This document shows positions 34,853-44,588 of a stretch of 64,000 bases of DNA, one piece after another. Within the stretch, counting starts at the first letter, position 1. Each line of letters starts with the position of its first letter. A model generated the notes under the pieces. The model saw nothing but the letters and a program-made list of their open reading frames with translations. It did no database searches and was not told the DNA's origin. Source of the stretch: Salinicola peritrichatus (GTDB lineage Bacteria; Pseudomonadota; Gammaproteobacteria; Pseudomonadales; Halomonadaceae). The translations under genes and the position numbers were made by a program. Where the stretch lies: assembly GCF_003206715.1 (NCBI RefSeq), contig NZ_PZJU01000005.1:1-64000 (forward strand), written 5' to 3'.

Positions 34853-36652
34853 ATGAAGAAAAATGGCTCATGGCGACTGTGGCTGTCGGCTGCGGTGATA
34901 CTCGTGTTCTCCGGCCCGCTTGTGTTTTCCGGCCTGTGCATGGCGCAGACGCAAGGAGGCGAGAGTGCGGAGGGAAGCTGGTTCTCTGTCGATTCCCTGA
35001 ACATCGGGTTGGGGGAGGGCCCCGAAGCGAGCAAGCAAAGAACGCCACGTGATTCGATCCGTAATTTCCTGGATCTGACCAAAAAAAGAGAGTTCGCGGC
35101 GGCGGCGCACTTCCTCAACCTCTCCGATCTGACCCCGGCGGAGCAGCAAGAGAAGGGAGGCCAGCTGGCCAGACAACTTGCCGAGGTCCTCCAACGTGGC
35201 GAGTGGATGAATCTTTCCAGTCTGTCCGGGCGCCAGGATGCCGCCATCGAGGACCCTTCCGGACAGAATCCCCAAGCGGGAGAGCCGCGCCGCGATATCG
35301 AGTTGGCCTCACTCACGGCCAATGGCGAAGCCTATGACATTCGCTTGGGCCGATATCGGGTGGACGATGAAGAGCCGGTCTGGTTGATCATGCCGAACAG
35401 CGTGTCGTCGATTCCGGTGCTTTACGAGGAGTATGGACCCTCCCAATTCGAAGAGTATATCCCGGGGCGTCTCAAGGCTTCGTTTGGCATGCTCAGGATT
35501 TGGGAGTGGATTGCCATTCCCCTTGTGCTGCTGGCGATCGGCTTGGTCGGATGGGGCGTCTACGGCCTGGTCGGGGCGACGACACGCTGGTTGCCTTCGG
35601 GCTCCCCCAGCATTTTTGCCAGCCAGATCAAAGGGCCCGCGGCGCTCATCGTCATGGCGTTGGTGACCCGGACGCTGCTTGACTACGTGGTCTCTTTTTC
35701 GGCCGTGGCAACTACGACTCTCCAAGTGCTGTTGATCGCCGTTCTGGCGTGGGGCGTCGGTACGATCGCGCTTCGCCTGGTGGATACCATCATGTTGAGG
35801 ATGACGCGGCGCCTGGTCGGCCAGATCGACGACTCCAAGCCCAAGGACGAGCGCAAGTTGCTGACGACACTTTACGCGTTGCGTCGGATCATCATCCTGG
35901 TCATGGTCACTGTCGTTTCGGTCTATGTGCTGGGGCAGATCCAGCTCTTCGAGACGCTGGGGCTGTCGATTCTGGCATCGGCAAGCGTTCTGGCGGTGCT
36001 GGTGGGGATCGCAGGCCAGGCCGTGCTCGGCAATATCCTCTCTTCGTTTCAGTTATCGCTGGCGAAGCCCATACGCATCGGCGATCTGGTGATGTTCGAA
36101 GGCCAATGGTGCTACGTGGAGGGCATCTTTTATACCTTCATCCGCTTGAGGGTCTGGAACGAACGGCGCTTGATCGTGCCGGTCACCTACTTCGCTTCCA
36201 AGCCCTTCGAGAACCTGTCGGCCAAGAATACCAAGGAGTACAGAAGCCTGGAGATGACCCTTCACCTGAGCGCCGACATAGCGTGTATTAGAGAGAAGTT
36301 TCTGGAGTTCGCCAAGCAGGAAGACAACGTCATCGAGCACCACAAACTGTTATGTTATGTGACCGGTCAGACCGGTACGGCTTTGACGATCACCTGCTAT
36401 CTCATGACGGTCGATCCCTTGTCCGGCTGGGCCGCGGAAATGAATGTTCGGGAAAAACTGCTCGCCTTCGTCCGCAACAATCACCCCGAATGGTGGCCGA
36501 GGGAAGTGATGGTCATCGGCCGGCAGGATATCGCGCTTGGCGAACGTCAAGGCGCCCGCTCGGTTGCAGCGGAGGATAGCGCCGAGCAAAGTTCTGAAGA
36601 AATATCCGAGGGAAACCTTGAGCAAGACCTCAAGAAAAAGCCTCCTGAATGA
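34853..36652 (+). CDS. MscS-family mechanosensitive channel
   Basis: 599 residues. A signal peptide ends near MAQ at about residue 34 and a periplasmic domain of about 180 residues follows (PRDSIRNFLDLTKKREFAAAA). Several membrane helices follow, then the MscS pore and beta-domain (ASASVLAVLVGIAGQAVLGN, then IRIGDLVMFEGQWCYVEGI). It resembles YbdG/YnaI-sized channels that release solutes on hypo-osmotic shock, useful to a halophile. GGAAGG precedes the ATG at 34853. Confidence 0.88.
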   Translation: MKKNGSWRLWLSAAVILVFSGPLVFSGLCMAQTQGGESAEGSWFSVDSLNIGLGEGPEASKQRTPRDSIRNFLDLTKKREFAAAAHFLNLSDLTPAEQQEKGGQLARQLAEVLQRGEWMNLSSLSGRQDAAIEDPSGQNPQAGEPRRDIELASLTANGEAYDIRLGRYRVDDEEPVWLIMPNSVSSIPVLYEEYGPSQFEEYIPGRLKASFGMLRIWEWIAIPLVLLAIGLVGWGVYGLVGATTRWLPSGSPSIFASQIKGPAALIVMALVTRTLLDYVVSFSAVATTTLQVLLIAVLAWGVGTIALRLVDTIMLRMTRRLVGQIDDSKPKDERKLLTTLYALRRIIILVMVTVVSVYVLGQIQLFETLGLSILASASVLAVLVGIAGQAVLGNILSSFQLSLAKPIRIGDLVMFEGQWCYVEGIFYTFIRLRVWNERRLIVPVTYFASKPFENLSAKNTKEYRSLEMTLHLSADIACIREKFLEFAKQEDNVIEHHKLLCYVTGQTGTALTITCYLMTVDPLSGWAAEMNVREKLLAFVRNNHPEWWPREVMVIGRQDIALGERQGARSVAAEDSAEQSSEEISEGNLEQDLKKKPPE

Positions 36653-36804
36653 GCCACTACATCGCCGCCGTTGTATCGGCAAGTCTGGCCGAGCGGATCA
36701 GTGTCCGTGCCGTTGCAATGGGTGCAGCGCTGGTCGCGGCGGTGGGTCTGGCTAGCCAGCGCGGCGATGCTGGCCGATCCCCCAATGACGAGCCGATCTT
36801 GCAG

Positions 36805-37716
36805 TCATGGCTCTTCCACCATTTTCCTTCGCGCATAACGCGCCGGCGGCATTCCGGCATAGCGAGTGAACGCGACACTGAATGTGCTGGCGGAACTGTA
36901 GCCAACCTGTTCGGCAATCTCGGCAACGCTTCCTTCCTTATTGCGCAGCTTCGTCTTCGCCAGTGCCATGCGCCAGGCGAGCAGGTACTCCATTGGCGCA
37001 ACGCCCACCACGCGGCTGAATCGCTCGAAGAATGCCGAGCGGGAGAGGGCGGCTTCACCGGCGAGTTGCGCAATCGTCCAGGGGCGGGCCGGATTCTCGT
37101 GCATGAGCCGTATCGCGCTGGCGAGGCGCTCATCGGCAAGTCCGCGTACCAGCCCCGGTGAGGTGTCGATCTCGGGGGTTGCGCGAAAGGCTTCGAGCAG
37201 CAGGACTTCCAGTAGTCGCGCCAGCACCACTTCGCGCGCGGGCCGCTGGGCCCGCGATTCTTCCCTTACCAATTCGACGAGCGTGGCGAGCCGGCTTTGG
37301 CCGCGAACGTGAACGAGCTGCGGCAGCAGCGAAACCAGCAAGGCGGCGTCCGGTGAGCCGAACTCGCAGAGGCCGACCAGCATGGCGATTTCGGGCGGGC
37401 CGCTTTGACGGCCCAGGCGAAAACGCCCCTCCATCAACTCTATCGGAGAGGTGTCCGGAGCGTCTGGTGGCAATGATTCGAGGCTCGACATCATGAAACC
37501 GAAAGCCTGAGGGATCAGAACGAAGTCGCCCGCGGTAAGCATCAACGAATCTCTCTCTTCGGCCATGAGGCAGCAGGCACCTTCAAGAATCACGCAATAG
37601 AACGGGCGTCCGAGCAGCGGATGTCGGATGCGCCATGCTCCGGCGCCATCGACCACTTTGGAGAAAGGCGCACCGGGCTGCAGCAGCGTAACCACCTCGG
37701 CAAGCGGATCGATCAT
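36805..37716 (-). CDS. AraC-family regulator with cupin-like AraC_N domain
   Basis: 303 residues. The N-terminal AraC cupin (RPFYCVILEGACCLMAEE, then LTAGDFVLIPQAFGFMM) is followed by a C-terminal AraC HTH pair (IAQLAGEAALSRSAFFERFSR and IAEQVGYSSASTFSVAFTR). ATG at 37716 follows AGGAG and is preferred over 37791. It is divergent from an SDR gene 98 bp away, which it probably controls. Confidence 0.88.
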   Translation of the reverse strand: MIDPLAEVVTLLQPGAPFSKVVDGAGAWRIRHPLLGRPFYCVILEGACCLMAEERDSLMLTAGDFVLIPQAFGFMMSSLESLPPDAPDTSPIELMEGRFRLGRQSGPPEIAMLVGLCEFGSPDAALLVSLLPQLVHVRGQSRLATLVELVREESRAQRPAREVVLARLLEVLLLEAFRATPEIDTSPGLVRGLADERLASAIRLMHENPARPWTIAQLAGEAALSRSAFFERFSRVVGVAPMEYLLAWRMALAKTKLRNKEGSVAEIAEQVGYSSASTFSVAFTRYAGMPPARYARRKMVEEP

Positions 37717-37814
37717 GCTGGACTCCTGCAAAAGAAATGCGGACTTTCGATTGTAGTGGGTCTCGCTGTGACGGCCTATCGTGGTGGGCACATCCCCGTC
37801 GAAAGGAGTCCCTT

Positions 37815-38567
37815 ATGAAAACCGTCCTGATTACCGGCTGCTCTTCCGGATTCGGTCTGGAAACCGCTCGCTATTTTCTCGATCGCGACTGGAACGTCAT
37901 CGCCACGATGCGCAAGCCGAGGGAAGAGCTGCTACCCCGGTCCGAGCGCTTGCGTGTGCTGGTGCTGGATGTCACCGATCCGCAAAGCATTCGTCAGGCG
38001 GTCGAGGCCGCAGGGCCGATCGACGTGCTCGTCAACAACGCAGGTTTCGGGGCGGCGGCCCCCTTCGAGCTGACCCCGCCCGAACTGGCGCGCGAGCTCT
38101 TCGAAACCAACACGATCGGTACGATGGCGGTGACGCAGGCCGTGCTGCCGCAGTTTCGTGAGCGCCGCTCGGGCGTCATCGTCAACGTCACCTCGAGCGT
38201 GACGCTCAAGGCGTTGCCACTGGTCTCGGTTTACACGGCCAGCAAGGCGGCCGTGAACGCGTTTACCGAGTCGATGGCGATGGAGCTCGTGCCCTTTGAC
38301 GTGCGTGTGCATCTGGTGCTGCCGGGGCGCTCGCCCGAGACGAAATTTGCTGATAATGCCCAGATGGGGGGACTGGATCACGAGGCCTATGCCGAGATCA
38401 TCCAGCGCATGCTCGCCGAGCTGACCGATGAATCCGGCCCGGTCACGTATGCGAAAGACGTTGCCGAAGCCGTCTGGCGTGCGGCCACCGATCCTTCGAG
38501 TCCGATGCGCATACCGGCGGGAGCGGATGCGGTCGAATGGGCTAACGCCGTCTTTCCCGGCACTTGA
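37815..38567 (+). CDS. Short-chain dehydrogenase/reductase
   Basis: 250 residues with TGCSSGFG, NNAG and catalytic YTASK. The C-terminal segment (PEEV-type insertion ETKFADNAQMGG) fits the SDR group of NAD(P)-dependent carbonyl reductases. AAAGGAG lies 8 bp before the ATG at 37815. It is divergent from the AraC regulator. Confidence 0.87.
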   Translation: MKTVLITGCSSGFGLETARYFLDRDWNVIATMRKPREELLPRSERLRVLVLDVTDPQSIRQAVEAAGPIDVLVNNAGFGAAAPFELTPPELARELFETNTIGTMAVTQAVLPQFRERRSGVIVNVTSSVTLKALPLVSVYTASKAAVNAFTESMAMELVPFDVRVHLVLPGRSPETKFADNAQMGGLDHEAYAEIIQRMLAELTDESGPVTYAKDVAEAVWRAATDPSSPMRIPAGADAVEWANAVFPGT

Positions 38568-38674
38568 ACCTCCACTACCGTACCTGCTTCGCTACGCTTC
38601 CGGTTTCGGGCCGGCAGTGCCGAGACTGGGCGTGGCGAGGTTTTTAAACCCTTGCAGGTCTTGATAGGTGTTGA

Positions 38675-39571
38675 GTGCCCATTCGTGCCGTTTTTTATCT
38701 TGCCATTGTCGTACTGCTGTTTTCCGGCAATCTGCTGGTGGGAAAACTGGCCACGGCCAGCCTGCCGCCGCTGACATTGGCCCTGGGGCGCATGGTGGTG
38801 GTTTTCCTCGCGGTGCTCGTCTGTTTTGGCCATGCCGCGTGGCGCCAGCGGCAGGTGTTGCTGCAACAGATCAAGGCGCTGGCGGCTATGTCGATCACCG
38901 GCATGGCGCTTTTCACCGCGCTGCTCTATTCCGCGTTGCGTAGCAGCGATCCGACCAATGTGGCGGTGCTGGAAAGTCTGACGCCAGCGGCCACTGCCTT
39001 GGTGATGGCGTTGTTCTTTCGGGAACGGCTTGGTGCTATCAAATGGCTGGGCGTGCTGCTGTCGGTCGTGGGCGCTGCCTGGGTGGTAGCGGATGGCGCG
39101 CCACTGGAAATCCTGTGTCGATTGCAGGTCGGCGATGTGCTGGTTGCCGGTGCTATCGCGTCGTGGGTTCTCTATTCGCTGGCTGCACGGCAGTGGCTGA
39201 GCCGGATTCCGTTCTATGCCTCGCTGGTCCCCATGACGGGGATCGCGGTGCTGTTTCTCGCCCCGTTGGCGCTGATCGAGAATGCCGTCGTCGAGACCAC
39301 CTGGCAGTTCGATGGCGCCGTCATTGCTGCCATCCTGTATTTGGGGATCGGGCCCTCATTGATCGCGCTGATCTGCTATAACCGCGCGCTGTTGCTGGTA
39401 GGACCCAGTCGTACCGCGACCTCGCTCAATCTGTTGCCCGTGGTGACGATGGTACTGGGTTATCTACTGATGGGCGCTCCCGTCACGCTCAACCAGATCG
39501 TCGGTGCCCTCATGGTCATCTTCGGTGTGTCCTTGGTGACGTTGAATATTGGTCGTCGCGCCAGGGTCTAG
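38675..39571 (+). CDS. EamA/DMT-family exporter
   Basis: 298 residues with ten predicted membrane helices in two EamA repeats. The first repeat has LLVGKLATASLPPLTLALGRM and the second ends ITLNQ-like PVTLNQIVGALMVIFGVSL. DMT exporters move amino acids or metabolites out of the cell. The start is a GTG at 38675, with a TTG two codons upstream also possible. No partner gene is evident. Confidence 0.85.
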   Translation: MPIRAVFYLAIVVLLFSGNLLVGKLATASLPPLTLALGRMVVVFLAVLVCFGHAAWRQRQVLLQQIKALAAMSITGMALFTALLYSALRSSDPTNVAVLESLTPAATALVMALFFRERLGAIKWLGVLLSVVGAAWVVADGAPLEILCRLQVGDVLVAGAIASWVLYSLAARQWLSRIPFYASLVPMTGIAVLFLAPLALIENAVVETTWQFDGAVIAAILYLGIGPSLIALICYNRALLLVGPSRTATSLNLLPVVTMVLGYLLMGAPVTLNQIVGALMVIFGVSLVTLNIGRRARV

Positions 39572-39612
39572 GGCCGTTGGCGCTCCGATCGCGGAGGGAA
39601 GGACGCTCATCA

Positions 39613-40500
39613 CTAGCGCGATAGCCGCGCGAGATCATCGAGCAATCCCGGCCCTGTCGGTTCCCAGCCGAGCTTTTCCCGCGTCTTTTCGCTCGAGGCG
39701 GGCATGTCATGACCGGCGAACATGGCGAGCCAACCGAAATAGGCCTGGGCCTCTTCCGGGGCGATGGATCGGACCGGCAGATCGAGCCGTTGGCCAATGG
39801 CTGCGGCAATGTCGCGCATCGGCACGCCTTCTTCCGCCACGGCGTGATACTTGGCGTCCGGTTCGGCCCTCTCCAGCGCCAGCCTGTAGAGACGGGCGAC
39901 GTCGAGCACATGTGCTGCCGGCCAGCGATTGAGGCCCTCCCCGACATAGGCGCACACGCCCTTTTCGCGATGCATCGCAATCATGGGAGTAATGAGGCCC
40001 TGAGCGACTGGATCGTGAACCTGGGGCAGCCGTACCACGGACACGTTCACTCCCTTGGCCGCGATGCCGGTGGCCGCCTCTTCGGAGGCTGCGCGGGGAT
40101 GCACGTCGGAACCGACGATTGGATTGTCCTCTTTGGCCGGTTCGCCTGCCGTGATGTTGGCGATCGGGGTTCCGGAGGTCACGATCAACGGCCGGTCAGA
40201 GCCGGCAAGAGTCGAGCCGAGCGCTGCGATGGCGCGCCGGTCGTCCTCGCAATTCTGCGCAAAACGCGAGAAATCGTGGTTGAAGGCCAGGTGGATGACG
40301 CCGTCCGACCGGGCGACGCCTTCCTTTAGGCTGTCGGGCTCCGCAACCGACCCGCGATAGGGTTCGGCGCCCATGGCGGTCAAGGTCGCGACTTTCTCTT
40401 CCGAGCGATAGAGACCTATCACCTGATGTCCCGCGGCGATCAGATCCTTGACGACTCTCGAGCCGATAAAGCCGGTAGCACCGGTAACGAACACGCGCAT
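39613..40500 (-). CDS. NAD(P)-dependent epimerase/dehydratase-like SDR
   Basis: 295 residues of the extended SDR type with TGATGFIG at the N-terminus (FVTGATGFIGSRVVKDLI), DGVIHLAF and RWPAAHVLDVARLY. An atypical active site without a clear YxxxK is seen. It is divergent from an MmyB-like regulator, a frequent pairing in proteobacteria, and may be induced by it. Confidence 0.85.
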   Translation of the reverse strand: MRVFVTGATGFIGSRVVKDLIAAGHQVIGLYRSEEKVATLTAMGAEPYRGSVAEPDSLKEGVARSDGVIHLAFNHDFSRFAQNCEDDRRAIAALGSTLAGSDRPLIVTSGTPIANITAGEPAKEDNPIVGSDVHPRAASEEAATGIAAKGVNVSVVRLPQVHDPVAQGLITPMIAMHREKGVCAYVGEGLNRWPAAHVLDVARLYRLALERAEPDAKYHAVAEEGVPMRDIAAAIGQRLDLPVRSIAPEEAQAYFGWLAMFAGHDMPASSEKTREKLGWEPTGPGLLDDLARLSR

Positions 40501-40517
40501 GACTGGACTCTCCCTGG

Positions 40518-40591
40518 TTGGTGAGAGACCAATCTGTATCGATCACATATCCTGGTAAAGTAGTGACATTATCATGTTATAGAAAATAACA
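40518..40591. promoter_or_regulatory. Two inverted repeats in the SDR/MmyB-like divergent promoter region
   Basis: Site 1 is TTGGT-GAGAG-ACCAA (40518-40532). Site 2 is TGTTAT-AGAAA-ATAACA (40575-40591), 12 bp before the regulator ATG. Both arms match perfectly, and the AT-rich second site looks like a repressor operator. Confidence 0.45.
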
Positions 40592-40602
40592 GGGTCATTG
40601 GC

Positions 40603-41448
40603 ATGGCGGACGACAATCGGTTGGGGGCTTACTTGAAGGCCCGGCGGACAAAGCTGAACCCGGCAGCATTCGGCTTTCCCCAGACGCGGCGACGCACGCC
40701 GGGCCTGCGGCGTGAGGAAGTCGCGCAGAGAGCCAACATCAGCCCGACCTGGTACACCTGGCTCGAACAAGGACGCGGCGGCGCTCCGTCGGCGGAGGTG
40801 CTGGATCGGATCGCCCATGCCTTGATGCTTACCGAGGTCGAACGCGAGCATCTCTTTCTGTTGGGCCTGGGGCGGCCACCGGAGATCCGCTTCAAGAGAG
40901 AGAACGATGTGACTCCACGCCTGCAACGGGTGCTCGATGCGTTGCAGCCGAGCCCGGCTCTGATCAGGACAGCTACCTGGGACGTCGTCGCCTGGAACCG
41001 GGCGGCCGCCGCGGTATTGAAGGACTACAGCGCGGTTCCGCCGGCACAGCGCAATATCCTGCGTCTCCTGTTTCTCGATCCGCAGGCCCGGGCCGCTCAG
41101 TACGATTGGGATAGCGTCGCCCGGTTCGTGGTAGGAGCTTTCAGGGTGGATGCAATGCGAGCCGGGGCCGAGGCGGAAGTTCAGCCGCTCGTCGACGAAC
41201 TCTGCCGTTCGAGCCCCGAGTTCGAGGCGATGTGGCGCGACCAGGATGTCCGTTCCCATGGTGAAGGCGTCAAACGCCTGAAGCATCCGGCCCTGGGGGA
41301 GATCGCTTTCGAATTTTCGACATTCGCGATCGACGGACGGCCGGATCTCGGCATGATCGTCTACAACCCGGTATCCAAGGCGGATGGCGAGAGAGTCCAG
41401 GCCCTCATGCGACACCAAGCCCAATCCGCGACGGGCGCGCGGGAATGA
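40603..41448 (+). CDS. XRE/MmyB-like transcriptional regulator
   Basis: 281 residues. The N-terminal HTH is LGAYLKARRTKLNPAAFGFP, then TPGLRREEVAQRANISPTWY, the hallmark of MmyB-type regulators. The C-terminal MmyB-like ligand-binding fold contains WDVVAWNRAAAAVL and FRVDAMRAGA. It is divergent from an SDR gene that is its likely target. No ligand can be named. Confidence 0.9.
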   Translation: MADDNRLGAYLKARRTKLNPAAFGFPQTRRRTPGLRREEVAQRANISPTWYTWLEQGRGGAPSAEVLDRIAHALMLTEVEREHLFLLGLGRPPEIRFKRENDVTPRLQRVLDALQPSPALIRTATWDVVAWNRAAAAVLKDYSAVPPAQRNILRLLFLDPQARAAQYDWDSVARFVVGAFRVDAMRAGAEAEVQPLVDELCRSSPEFEAMWRDQDVRSHGEGVKRLKHPALGEIAFEFSTFAIDGRPDLGMIVYNPVSKADGERVQALMRHQAQSATGARE

Positions 41449-41576
41449 CTCGATACCGGTCATCGTCCGGCATCGCCAGGTATGCTCGATTTCGCGTTAT
41501 CTTGGAGAACTCGAATCCCGGCTTTATCGAATGGCTGCCTTGCCTATTCCTGCCTGCTCAATCCGGAGGGCCTACC

Positions 41577-42041
41577 ATGAGCAAGTCCGAAAAGCGCGAT
41601 GATGGTGCAGAAGCCTCGTGGCTACAGCTGTACTTGCATGGATTGGGGGTGTCGGTACGCGACAATGCTCAGGCCTTCGGTTTCTCGATCCTGATCACGG
41701 TGACCTACGGTATCGTTTCAGGCGCTTCCGGCAGTCCGTCCTCTCTGGAATTGATCGGCTTTGCGCTATCGGCCGTCGCTGCTTTGTCGTTATTGAACGT
41801 GCTCGTCACCTATCTCAAAAAGAGCGAGCTGGATGACATCGAGCGCATATATGTACTACTGATCGCCACGGCCACCGACTTCCTTTCGGTGGGAGCCGGT
41901 CTCGGTGCGGCATTCGCAGCCAGTACTCTTGATGACTGGATACCCTGGATACTGGCGCCGTTTCTGGCTGGGCTGAGCTATGGCCTGGTACAAAGTCTGC
42001 AGATCGCATTGGCTCGGCGTGGTGCGGATAAGGAGAACTGA
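41577..42041 (+). CDS. Hypothetical four-helix inner-membrane protein
   Basis: 154 residues with a charged N-terminus and about four membrane helices (FSILITVTYGIVSG, ELIGFALSAVAALSLLNVLVTY, IYVLLIATATDFLSVGAGLGAAF and WILAPFLAGLSYGLVQSLQIAL). I recognise no family. GGAGGG is placed well before the ATG at 41577. It stands between the MmyB-like regulator and tpm with its own ribosome binding site. Confidence 0.6.
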   Translation: MSKSEKRDDGAEASWLQLYLHGLGVSVRDNAQAFGFSILITVTYGIVSGASGSPSSLELIGFALSAVAALSLLNVLVTYLKKSELDDIERIYVLLIATATDFLSVGAGLGAAFAASTLDDWIPWILAPFLAGLSYGLVQSLQIALARRGADKEN

Positions 42042-42181
42042 ACATGCTTTGTGCCTACCTAAAGTCGCTCGGGAAGCCCTGAAATGCATCGCGCAACCCT
42101 GCCTAGGTCGAGAAGCTTCGCAGTTGCCGGTGAGGTAAGCTGCGATGACAGGCATTCACGACTGATAACGGGAGAATGGCG

Positions 42182-42844
42182 ATGGAGCACAGCTTTTGGC
42201 GGTCCCGATGGCAGAACGACCAACTCGGTTTCCATCTGTCTTTTGTGCATCCCATTCTCAAGCGCAATCTCCCCGCCTATGCACTGCCGCCGCGAGCCCG
42301 GATATTCCTGCCGCTGTGTGGCAAGACACTGGATATCGGCTGGCTGTTGGGACAGGGGTATCGGGTGATCGGTGCCGAGCTCAGCGAACTTGCCGTGTCG
42401 CAGCTCTTTGACGAGCTGGACGTCACGCCCGAATTCAGCGCATGGGTCGGCGGCCAATGCTGGTGCCATGGCAAGTTGATGGTATTCCAGGGTGATATCT
42501 TCAGGCTGACGGCCGAGGATCTCGGCCCGGTCGACATGGTCTATGACCGCGCCGCGCTGGTCGCTCTGCCGCCCGCGATGCGGCCCGCCTACGCCGAGCA
42601 GATCCTGGCGCTGGCGGGTACCGCCCCACAACTACTGATCACTTTCGAATACGACCCGGCCGAGAAGGACGGCCCACCGTTCCCGGTACTGCCGGAAGAG
42701 GTGGAGCGACTCTACGGCGAACGCCATGCGATCACCGAATTGTCGCGCAAGGACGTGCTTCAGGATTCGCTCAACTTCCGCGAAGCGGGGGTGACGCGTT
42801 TCGTCGAAGTCTCCTGGCGGTTGACACCGAAACGGGCCTCATAG
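42182..42844 (+). CDS. tpm: Thiopurine S-methyltransferase family protein
   Basis: 220 residues with the TPMT pattern: FWRSRWQNDQLGFH at the N-terminus, SAM-binding LPLCGKTLDIGWLLGQGYRVIGAE, and VYDRAALVALPP. Bacterial homologues methylate thiopurines and can methylate selenite or tellurite. The ATG at 42182 has GGAGA at optimal distance; the ATG at 42176 does not. Its last 85 bp overlap the convergent LysR gene. Confidence 0.9.
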   Translation: MEHSFWRSRWQNDQLGFHLSFVHPILKRNLPAYALPPRARIFLPLCGKTLDIGWLLGQGYRVIGAELSELAVSQLFDELDVTPEFSAWVGGQCWCHGKLMVFQGDIFRLTAEDLGPVDMVYDRAALVALPPAMRPAYAEQILALAGTAPQLLITFEYDPAEKDGPPFPVLPEEVERLYGERHAITELSRKDVLQDSLNFREAGVTRFVEVSWRLTPKRAS

Positions 42845-43722
42845 ATATCGACCAGCCAATCGACGAATACCCGCACACGCGGGGAGAGCTGGCGTCGGTG
42901 CGGATAGACCAGGTGGATGGGCAGCATCGGCTTTTCCCAATCCGGTAGAACCTCTATCAAATCACCACTCGCCAACGCGGCTTCGACATGAAAGCGGGGG
43001 AGTTGGATCAACCCGCAGCCTTTGAGCGCACTGACGACATAGTTCTCGGCATCGTTGACGGTCATCCAGCCGCCGGCGGCATAAGCACGGGTTTGCCCAT
43101 CGATCACCAGTTCCAGTTCGGCATCCGGCGTGCCGCTTCCCGAAACGAAGCGGACGGCATGGTGGCCGCTCAACGCCTCCGGTGTCTCCGGTGATCCAAT
43201 TTTCGCCAGATAGGCCGGGCTGGCGCAAATGACCTGGGGAAAATCGGCCAGCCGCCGTGCGATCAGCGTGGAATCGTCGGGGATACCGCCACGGATTGCG
43301 CAATCCACACCTTCGCCAATCAGATCGACGAGCCGGTCCCCGCTGGTGACGACTAGTTCGAGCCTGGGATAGCGGACGTGGAATTCATCGATGCGCGGCA
43401 GCACAATTTGGCTGGCATGGGTGCCGTGCATCTCGACGCGAAGCACGCCGGCCGGATTGCTGGCCACTGGCTGGAGAATCGCCTCGGCATCTTCGAGTTC
43501 CGCCAATAAATGTACGCAGCGTTCGTGAAATGCCCGGCCTTCCGGCGTCGGGCGAACCTGGCGGGTGGTGCGCTCAAGCAGACGCACGCCCAGGCGGGAT
43601 TCCAACCGCTGAATGGCCAGCGTGGCGGTGGCGCGCGGAATGGCGAGCGTGTTGGCTGCCTTGGTGAAACTACCGCTCTCGACGATACGCACGAAGAGCG
43701 TCATCGAATCGAATCGGTCCAT
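42760..43722 (-). CDS. LysR-family regulator (DmlR/YafC-like)
   Basis: 320 residues with the helix-turn-helix MTLFVRIVESGSFTKAA, then LAIPRATATLAIQRLE, and a LysR substrate-binding domain. It is divergent from two SDR genes and a tautomerase gene that it likely regulates. The C-terminus overlaps tpm by 85 bp convergently. A shorter protein would still hold both domains, so the long tail (RQETSTKRVTPASRKLSES) may be a recent extension. Confidence 0.85.
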   Translation of the reverse strand: MDRFDSMTLFVRIVESGSFTKAANTLAIPRATATLAIQRLESRLGVRLLERTTRQVRPTPEGRAFHERCVHLLAELEDAEAILQPVASNPAGVLRVEMHGTHASQIVLPRIDEFHVRYPRLELVVTSGDRLVDLIGEGVDCAIRGGIPDDSTLIARRLADFPQVICASPAYLAKIGSPETPEALSGHHAVRFVSGSGTPDAELELVIDGQTRAYAAGGWMTVNDAENYVVSALKGCGLIQLPRFHVEAALASGDLIEVLPDWEKPMLPIHLVYPHRRQLSPRVRVFVDWLVDIYEARFGVNRQETSTKRVTPASRKLSES

Positions 43723-43826
43723 CGGGATTGTTTTCCACTGCTGAATAGTGTTCTCAGATTAGCTGATTTATCCATTCGTAAGAAATTCCGATACTGCTTC
43801 ACGTTTACTCAACGAGGAGAAGATTC

Positions 43827-44567
43827 ATGACTGATACAACCCAGAAAGTCGCCTTGGTCACTGGTGCTTCTCGCGGCATCGGCCGAGCCATCGCGATGAA
43901 GCTTGCCGCCGACGGTTTTGCCGTGGTGGTGAATTACGCCGGCAATACTCGATTGGCCGAAGACACGGTTGCCGCCATCGAGGCCGAGGGTGGCCGGGCG
44001 ATCGCGCTGCAGGCCGACATCGGCGATGCCGACGCCGTTACGCGATTGTTCGAGCAGAGCCTGGCGACATTTGGTCGTCTCGATGTCGTGGTCAACAGTG
44101 CCGGTGTCATGCTCATGGCGAAAATCGCCGGTGATCAGTTGGAAGTCTTCGACCGCACCATCGCCACCAATCTGCGCGGTAGCTGGCTGGTGCTGTCGAA
44201 AGCCGCTGAGACCTTGAGCGAGGGGGGGCGCATCGTCGCGCTCTCTTCCAGCGTATTGGCGAAGTCCTTCCCTGGCTATGGCGCCTACATCGCCAGCAAG
44301 GCGGGTGTCGAAGGATTGGTCAAAGTTCTAGCCAACGAGTTGCGCGGCCGTGCCATCACCGTCAATGCCGTGGCGCCGGGTCCGGTTGCGACCGAACTGT
44401 TCTTCGAAGGCAAAAGCGAAGAGCAGATCCAGTCGATCGCCGCCATGGCACCGCTGGAGCGGTTGGGCCAGCCCGAGGAAATTGCCGATGTCGTGTCATT
44501 CCTGGCCGGGCCTCAGGGCGGTTGGGTCAACGCTCAGATACTGCGCGCCAATGGAGGATTCGCCTGA
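43827..44567 (+). CDS. SDR family oxidoreductase (FabG-like)
   Basis: 246 residues with TGASRGIG, catalytic Ser (VALSSSV) and YIASK, and a C-terminal LAGPQGGWVNAQILRANGG typical of classical SDRs. NSAG replaces the usual NNAG. GAGGAGA precedes the ATG. It is followed after 21 bp by a second SDR, probably in one operon under the LysR regulator. Confidence 0.88.
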   Translation: MTDTTQKVALVTGASRGIGRAIAMKLAADGFAVVVNYAGNTRLAEDTVAAIEAEGGRAIALQADIGDADAVTRLFEQSLATFGRLDVVVNSAGVMLMAKIAGDQLEVFDRTIATNLRGSWLVLSKAAETLSEGGRIVALSSSVLAKSFPGYGAYIASKAGVEGLVKVLANELRGRAITVNAVAPGPVATELFFEGKSEEQIQSIAAMAPLERLGQPEEIADVVSFLAGPQGGWVNAQILRANGGFA

Positions 44568-44588
44568 TAACGGCGGAGGAGAAGATCC

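Noticed and set aside
36649-37161. 170-codon plus-strand frame overlapping the MscS stop codon by ATGA
   Set aside because: Although the ATGA overlap looks like translational coupling, most of it is antisense to the AraC regulator. The first 50 codons have no recognisable feature beyond an alanine/valine-rich run.
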